Origin: Gigaspora margarita
Lineage: Eukaryota; Glomeromycota; Glomeromycetes; Diversisporales; Gigasporaceae
NCBI GenBank assembly: GCA_009809945.1
Contig: WTPW01000703.1
Location: 5,265 to 69,264 of the forward strand
Direction of reading: 5' to 3'
Length of the DNA: 64,000 bases
The position numbers and the translations under genes were made by a program. Below are positions 57,105-64,000 of the stretch, in pieces. Below the pieces are notes generated by a model. That model saw only the letters and a list, made by a program, of their open reading frames with translations. It was not told the DNA's origin and did no database searches. The stretch's first letter is position 1. Each line of letters opens with the position of its first letter.

Positions 57105-58440
57105 AATTATACAGCAAATATAGTATGATTTATTTATGATTGAATTTTTTTTTAATTTTTCAGTTGGTTGTATATACGTCGATTATAACATAAAAATGAC
57201 GATTATATTTTTGATCATTAATTAAATTGTGATTAAATTTTTGAACATTATGATTTGGTTCTTTAAATATTATACTGTTGAATATGAAAAATAATTGATA
57301 TTGGGTAAGCGAACGAAATTAATAGTTTTTTTTAACGATAGATATTTTTTTATGGAAATATTGATCAATGATTGATTTTTCATGTGACTAAATATTCATC
57401 AATCTTAATATATTTTGATTATAATTGAAATTATAACTATTTTTAAATATTATAACTTGATATGTTATGTCATCAGCAGTGTATAAAATAGCATGATAAA
57501 AATCTGGATCTACCATTTTTTATATTGCATATACTGGTATTTTAAAATTGGGCTGGTGCAACAAACGGTGCATGATCTGGAATTTTTTGAAGTAACCGGT
57601 GCATGCATCTACGTGCCCCAATGATCTGACTACTAATGCAGGTTTTTTTTTTTGACCGGTATTTTTTTATATAACAGGTGCATGTACCGGTAAATTAAAA
57701 TTTCTATTTTAAACACTGGTCATCAGTTATGTAAATAATCAATATTGGGTAGGTGAATAAGATTGATAGTGAATAACCTATTTATATTTGTAATTATGAT
57801 ATATTTATTACTATATTTTTTTGATGAAAATGACGATCGTGATTAGTTTATTTCAAATGACTATATATCATCAATCATAATTATATTCAAAATTATAACA
57901 ATATTTTTGGACATGATGAATACTGCTATAACTAGATCCATTCAAGTGTTATGCCATTGTGTATGAAAGAAGTATGTAAATTATACAGCATATATAATAT
58001 AATGTATTTATGATTAAATTTTTTTTAAATTTTTCAGATGGTTGTATATATGTTGACTATATAAAATCGATTAACAATTGAAATTATGATTAAATTTTTG
58101 AACATTATGATTTGGTTCTTTAGGAGTTATACCGTTGAATATGAAAATAATTAGGTAAAAAACAAAATTAATGTCAAATATACTATTTACAGTTTTATTT
58201 ACGATTGTATTTTTCTGATATATTTATTACTATATTTTTTTGATGTAAATGATGATCGTGATTAATTTATTTCAGATGACTAAATTTTGTCGATCATGAT
58301 TATATTTGATCGACAATCAAATTATGACTATATTTTTGGACATAATGATTATTGCTATAACTAGATTTGTTTAAGTGTTATGCCATTGGGTACGAAAAAA
58401 GTCAATATTGGGTAAATTAATGAAAAAAAAGAAATAATAA
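57105..58440 (+). repeat. Local A-B-B-A-B duplication block
   Basis: Module A (AAATTATACAGCA, TTTATGATT, TTTTTCAGTTGGTTGTATAT, TTTTTGAACATTATGATTTG) occurs at about 57110-57320 and 57970-58175. Module B (ATATTTATTACTATATTTTT, TTGATGAAAATGACGATCG, ATAACTAGATC, AAGTGTTATGCCATTG) occurs at about 57340-57490 (most diverged), 57790-57970 and 58200-58410. The A-to-A spacing is about 860 bp. No coding sequence is recognised. Confidence 0.75.
57533..57720. mobile_element. ~190-bp MITE with ACCGGTGCATG motifs
   Basis: ACTGGTATTTTAAAATTG at the left faces AAAATTTCTATTTTAAACAC TGGT at the right (imperfect TIR). Inside, GGTGCATG/ACCGGT motifs occur four times. It interrupts the A-B block between two B modules. 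Confidence 0.6.
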
Positions 58441-59345
58441 CAATTAAGATGAAGGGAAGGTTTGAGTGCCAACATAGTCTAAATTTTGTAAGGGTTTAAT
58501 AATTTCATGTTCATTAATTTGTAGTTAATTCGAATATAATAAATCAAATATTGAACAAATAATGCGTAAAAGAATATATGTAATCATTAATGATTAAAAA
58601 AATTAGAACGAGTATGGGCGAAAGCATTTATGTAATTATTATGTAATCTTAAATTGTAATTGAGCACGAACATATAAAACATATAAAAATAATAATAAAA
58701 TAAAAAAAAACTCTTTTCACTCTAAAAAAAAAAAAGAAAAAAAAAACACTAAATGTAAATTTGCACTTTATTGAACTATTGATACTATAAAGTAATTTCT
58801 GAAATAAACCAACTGATCGCTATTTAATTATTTAATATTATAATCTAGTTAGATAATACTGATCGATATTTAGCCATGTAAATATATTTTTAAAAGATGC
58901 TTAATTATCTAACAGAATATATTAATTTTAAATTATGTTTTAGGAATAACTATATGAATTCTGATAATTACAAATTAAAATGTAAACAACAGAAGGCAAG
59001 AAGAAGATCATGCCCAGATTACCGCAAATATGAACGAGAACAACAACGTAAGCAGCGTGAAATTTATCGAACTAAAAGACAAAAAATTCGTATTGAAAAG
59101 GACATTCAAGCAGACGAGGCACACGTTCTATTGCATATTCTGGAAATGGATAATGAATTTAATTCAACAAAGGAGCGATATGCTAACTGGTCATGGCCCA
59201 TCAATAAAACTGTTGCGAAAAATGCATTATCAGAATTTTGTAAAAATACTGATTGTAATTTACTTAAAGAATTGACGTGTGCGGTTTGTTCTGGATTATT
59301 TACGAATAAACATTTAACTACTACATTAGCAAATTTATATTACGA

Positions 59346-61385
59346 AAACTTTTGAAAGATCTTGCGCACATGCGAAATCTTTCGAAAGATCTTGCATATC
59401 GCAATATATTTTGAATATTGCGCAATATATTTCAAAATATTTCAGGTTTTGAAATATTTCAAAAATGTTTTCGAAATATTTTGAAAGTGGATTCAAAATA
59501 TTTTTCGAAATATTTTAGTTCGAAATAATTCAAAATAATTCAAAATATTTTAGACCTGGAAAACAAGCTGGATCAGTCGATCTGTAACCTGGGTCATACC
59601 AAGGGCGCATTTGACTATGTTTTCGAAATACATCGATATGTATCGAAATTAATCTACAAATTTTGTATTACATGATCAGATTAGATCTTTGTTTATAAAT
59701 TAGATCCTCTACATTGTTCTTTTTGTTTCTTTTGTTTTTTTACTTTCGTTTTGTTTTTTTTTGGGTTTTCGCTTTATTTTTTTTTGATTTTCGCTTTGTT
59801 TTTTTTTTTAATTTTTTTTACATTTTACAAAAAAGAATAAGTGCAAGTCTTCGCAAGTTTTCAAAAGTTTTTGCAAGTTTTTAAAAGGTTTCACTATTTA
59901 TTTTTTCATTTGACATTTTTTGTTTTTTGTTTTTGTTTTGTTTTTCTTTAATTAACTTATTTTATTCTGGTACTTTGCGAGAAAACTCTTACTTCCTTGG
60001 CATTTTACAAGAGAACAACCCGAAGTTTTTCAGCATTTTGCGAACATTGACCTGGCTTTCGGCAACTTCAAAATTTGTAAGAACACGAACTCTCACTTTA
60101 GAGAAATGGAGATTCAGTTTTCTTTGTTTTTTTATTCAGAACACCAACACTTTTAAGAAATAGATTTTATTTTTTCACTTCTTTGCTATTTTTAGAAAAA
60201 AAGCACAAGTTTTCGCAAGTTTTCGGTGCCTTTGGTCGCCTACTTATATGTACTTACGTTTTAGTTTGGTAGTATTTTGGGTCGTAGTCTGGTGGTCTTT
60301 TTGGTCATCGTTTGGTGGTGTCTTCTGTCGTATCTTTGGTCATCATTTGGTAATGCTTTTGGTCGTGTCTTTGGTCATCATTTGGTAGTGCCTGCAAGTT
60401 TTCAAAAGTTTTCAAAAGTTTTTGAGCAAAACAAAGAAATAGCCAAAGCAAATACAATAGTTAAAACAAAGAAGCCAAATAATAGCTAATTGGGGTGAGT
60501 GAAAATAATTGTGTAGGGCTAGTTTTTTTATAGAATTCTTTATTTTTTTCAGTTTTGTTTTTTTTGGTTTCATTTTTTTTATTGTTTTTTTTTATTTTTT
60601 TTTTGTAAAGAATGTATACCGGTAATAAAATATATAATATTGAATAAAAATATATATTTAATTTAAAATATAATATATTAATAATAATAAATAAATAAGG
60701 GTGTTATTTTATGGAGACATGTCTCCATGGAGACCCTTTATATGAATAGCCAATCAAAATTAAGTATGTGACTAGATAATATGTTGCTTATTATTGGCCA
60801 ATTCAAATTTTCTACAAACTTTCTAACTTTTATAATACAAAAACACAAATGAAAATTTTCTAACCCTAAATATGATTGGCTGTTATATGTAGGGTCGCCA
60901 TGGAGACATGTCTCCACATACAATTCTCTAATAAATAAATATAAAATTTTATATTAAATTGCGAAACCTTGCGAAATCATGCAAAAACAATCAAAAAATT
61001 TGATTATGTGAATATGTATATCATTTATTTATTTTTTTAAAAAATTTTAAAATATTGTGAAATATTGCGAAATAATGCAAAATAATCTGATAACATGTGA
61101 AATATTGCGAAATAATGCGAAATAATCTGATGATATGTGAAATATTACCTCCTGTGACCCTGGAGGGGAGTAATTAGGTAGGGGTTGCATTTTTTTATTT
61201 CACTATTTCGCAATATATTTTGAAATTTTTCACAATTATTTTGAAATATTTCGCAATATATTTCGAAATCTTTCGAAAGAAAATCTTTTGAAAGATTGCG
61301 ATTCTTTTGAAAGATTTAGCGTCAATCGCAATTCTTTCGAAAGATTTTGGCATGCAATTTCTTTCGAAAGATTTCATATATTTAT
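59346..61385. mobile_element. ~2.0-kb insertion with TTTCGAAA palindrome arrays at both ends
   Basis: It lies exactly between two collinear parts of the Helitron protein. The left end (59346-59560) and right end (60960-61380) are packed with ATCTTTCGAAAGAT, TTGCGCAATATATTTC and GAAATATTTCGAAA-type palindromes. The right array reads as the inverted counterpart of the left (AAATCTTTCGAAAGA, TTGCATATCGCAATATATTT). The T-rich interior has no coding frame and includes a ~40-bp tandem repeat (TTTGGTCATCATTTGGTAGT, 60267-60390), AGTTTTCAAAAGTTTTTGCA iterations and a nested MITE. Non-autonomous. Confidence 0.75.
60712..60918. mobile_element. ~207-bp MITE with GGAGACATGTCTCC termini
   Basis: TGGAGACATGTCTCCATGGA GACCC on the left faces GGGTCGCCATGGAGACATGT CTCCA on the right. 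Inverted identity continues through ATAGCCAATCA / TGATTGGCTGTTATA. TA flanks both ends. Each terminus contains its own perfect 14-bp palindrome, GGAGACATGTCTCC. Confidence 0.9.
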
Positions 61386-63633
61386 TTTGCTGATGTATGA
61401 CAACATATGAAATATGCTTACCACTACTTCAGGCCAATAAATATTTAGAAGATCCATTTTTTGAAATTGATTATACATATGGACATTCTTACATAGATAA
61501 AAGTTATTATAAAATATTATTAGACAGGAATGGTTTGTTAAAAGAAATATAAATAAAAATGAAGATCCATTTGACCTTCAAGTATGTAATAGCTGTAGAT
61601 GATCAATGAATACAGACAATACTCTAATATTTTCATTGGCAAACATGTGGATTGGACCAACCTCACAGTGCCTTCAAGAATTGACAATACCTAAACAACT
61701 TTTAATATCCGCAGGTTATATATGCATGAATCTTATTCAACTTACTAATCGAAAACATACACATCACAAACTGAAGGGTCATGTGATTACATTTACACAA
61801 GAACCAACTTCTCTCTGCATGGTCTTACCCTTGCCTATGTATCGATTATGTAATCATCTAAAAGTTACATTTGTTGGTCGAGAACAACCATCAAATGAAC
61901 AATTAAAAAAAGTACTATGTGTAAGAAAAAATAAAATTGTATCAGCCTTGAAGTGGTTGATGAATCATAATATCCTATACAAAAACATCAAACTTGACAA
62001 ACCAATATTAAATTCTTTACCAGAAAATGAAGTGCCAGATGCTTTGTTGTCAACAATTGTGATGGTCAACATCGACCTTGAAGAAATAGAACATTACACT
62101 AGTTATGTAACTGATCCGATTGACGAAAATGATGATGATGATATCTTAAATAGCATAAATATAGGAAAACTAAATAATAATGAAAATGATGAACCTATTG
62201 ACAATTTAAGTGATTTAAGACAATCAGGTATAACATATGCTAATAATAATCCTATCTCTAAATGAGAACATTCTTTGAAATTACTCGAAAAAATGATTCA
62301 AGATTCGATCAAAAATAAACAAAATTATTCTAATATAATCCAAATGCCACATTCAAATATACCTAAAAATGAATATATAGATCCAACACTTCTACATGCA
62401 GCATTTTCTACTTTATTTCTATATGGAATTGGTGGTCATGAAGATAAATTTCGCAAACAACATATACCAATAAAACAATATATTAAACATCTATTGTGTC
62501 TACGTGACCCTAAATTCAGATATTATCGCTCATTCATTTTTGCAGCATTTGACATATTACACAGAAGAGAAACATCATCAGGAGCATATTTAATAACAAA
62601 ACGGTTAACTTTCAGACAATCAGCTAATTTAATTTCAAAACTTACACCTTATGATATGAAAATTGCATTAGAACAAGAACAAAATGGACAACCAATAATT
62701 AATAAGGCAGTAATTGAACTGTTAAGAAATGTAAATCATGTAGGTGGAAAAATTATGGGCTCACAGCAATCACGAAATGTTCTCCGTAATGAAATTTGTA
62801 CTGTTATAATACGAGATGGCTCAGCTTCATTATTTGTAACAATCAACCCTATGGATCTTCACAGCTCAATCATGATGATATATGCAGGGAAAGAAATTGA
62901 TATCAATAATTTACTTCCAAAAAATTACCCTACTGCAACAGAAAGGGCCAAATTTGCTCATCTAGATCCATTAGCAGTATCAAAATATTTTAACATTTTG
63001 ATGAAAAATATAATTAAATATATTCTTGGTTATGACAAATTTAAAGGTGATGTGTTAGGTAAAATTAAAAATTATTATGGGTTAATAGAATATCAGGATC
63101 GTGGAGCACCGCATTGTCATATGCTAATATGGTTACAAGGTGCTTTTAACCCTATTGAATTACGAAACTATCTCAAATTAGAAGATTTTAGAAAACGACT
63201 AATGACATACATAAATGAAATTATCAAAGAAGATATCACTTATCTCTGTTCAAATAATAATTATATAACTAATGAAATGTTGGAAACTGAATTCAAAACA
63301 CCCAAAACTATTTTAGAAAAAAGAATACACCCATCAATTTTACCAATTCCAAATCCACATGCTCCAGATTTTGATGAAAAATTCTGTTTAGATGTTCTCA
63401 ATATTGCAAAATACACACTTTTTCATAGATGTACAAAATTATATAAAAAATATTATCGAGGTCGTACATCTAATTGCCATTTTGATTTTCCTTGTGAATT
63501 AGTAGAAGCACCTGGCAAAATTTACCCTGAACTTGGAATAATTACTCTTCAACATCAAAATGCTTATATCAACAACCATAATCCCTACATAACTGCTAGC
63601 TGTCATGGCAACATCACGAAATATTTCAAGTAG

Positions 63634-63860
63634 CTATATATTGATATATAACGCATAATCGTTTTATATCGATTAAAATTAAACGTTACACATCGATTAA
63701 CATGTTATAAATTGATATATATCAAAAATCGATTAATAACAAAAATAGGTAAGTGATCGATGTAGATCAAATTATCGATTATCATCAAACTAATCAAAAT
63801 CGTTATATATCGATCATTACGTTATTAATCAATAATTAGCAACTTTAATTTGGATATACG
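63634..63860. repeat. ATATCGATTA-rich repeat truncating the Helitron
   Basis: Degenerate ATCGATTA/TAATCGAT and ATATATCGAT units begin directly after the Rep stop codon and run for over 200 bp. This looks like the edge of another element, which continues or ends before the window edge; no further gene is seen to 64000. Confidence 0.6.
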
Positions 63861-64000
63861 CTTTAAAATATTAGATATACGCATTTATTAGAACATAAAA
63901 CTGTTCATTAAATATTCATTTGTTTTTTCAAATCTTGCAACTATATGTACGGTTCTATCTATACTATCTATAGCTATACAACTGTATTGTTTAATTAATT

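Larger units (their letters stand above)
58897..63633 (+). pseudogene. Helitron Rep/helicase N-terminal part, split and truncated
   Basis: Helitrons are rolling-circle DNA transposons whose protein joins an HUH Rep nuclease to a PIF1-like helicase. Segment 1 (58897-59355; the ATG at 58954 may be the real start) has a very basic region (KARRRSCPDYRKYEREQQRK) and CAVCSGLF. After the 2-kb insertion, EDPFFEIDYTYGHSYIDKSY resumes at about 61450. A frameshift near 61533 precedes NEDPFDLQVCNSCR, TGA at 61600, then FSLANMWIGPTSQCLQELTI (DUF6570-like). A TGA at 62263 precedes EHSLKLLEKMIQ. The Helitron-like N domain follows: SLFVTINPMDLHSS, DPLAVSKYFNILMKNIIKYI and the HUH motif in DRGAPHCHMLIWL (His codons 63112 and 63118). 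It ends with NAYINNHNPYITASCHGN and TAG at 63631-63633, before the catalytic Tyr motif and the entire helicase. Two TGAs, one frameshift, an insertion and a truncation make it inactive. Confidence 0.93.

Noticed and set aside
1..64000. CRISPR arrays, bacterial operons, prophage or viral genes
   Set aside because: No regular short repeats with unique spacers, no ribosome-binding sites or polycistrons, and no viral hallmark proteins were seen; the introns and gene families are eukaryotic.

Overview
This 64 kb window is extremely AT-rich and eukaryotic. It contains spliced gene remnants with short AT-rich GTAAGT-type introns, Sel1-repeat and tyrosine-kinase-like (TKL) protein remnants, a kinase-TPR fusion, and hAT, Tc1 and Helitron transposase remnants, all embedded in a dense repeat graveyard. 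That gene repertoire is typical of arbuscular mycorrhizal fungi, Rhizophagus irregularis or a close relative (Glomeromycotina). This assignment is by recognition and was not searched. Seven isolated N bases and one 68-N gap (51361-51428) mark assembly trouble in repeats. No rRNA gene, convincing tRNA gene or CRISPR array was seen.

Layout. 1-4.4 kb: AT-rich DNA and a broken Sel1-repeat gene. 4.5-24.4 kb: a very large inverted repeat (arms 4486-8528 and 21655-24354) enclosing about 13 kb. The enclosed interval holds a degraded DD34E Tc1-type transposase with three introns (just inside the left arm), an unrecognised multi-exon minus-strand pseudogene interrupted by a MITE, a kinase-TPR fusion gene with a 5'-truncated kinase and ten near-identical TPR units, and a three-exon BED/hAT transposase remnant with a MITE inside an intron. 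24.4-46 kb: almost entirely repeats. These include a degenerate ~100-bp tandem array, a 977-bp poly(A)-tailed retroposon with a 17-bp target-site duplication and tRNA-like head, several long foldback elements, and an array of a ~250-bp dispersed family. 46.3-47.0 kb: the one intact-looking host gene, an unrecognised small membrane protein. 48.1-50.2 kb: a second Sel1 pseudogene (a segmental duplicate of the first, including its 3' flank) followed by a broken TKL kinase. 51.2-58.4 kb: a triplicated hairpin motif around an assembly gap, a 992-bp foldback, more dispersed repeats and a local duplication block. 58.9-63.6 kb: a Helitron Rep gene (DUF6570-like region and HUH motif visible), split by a ~2 kb insertion with palindromic terminal arrays and truncated before the helicase.

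There is no operon-like organisation. Nearly all coding sequence is decayed, and the dominant story is layered insertion: MITE in intron, element in Helitron, MITE in element, foldback in tandem array. The best candidates for undescribed biology are the giant inverted repeat with its internal Tc1-type transposase, the tRNA-headed poly(A) retroposon, the element with TTTCGAAA-palindrome terminal arrays, and the unrecognised gene family at 10-12 kb.
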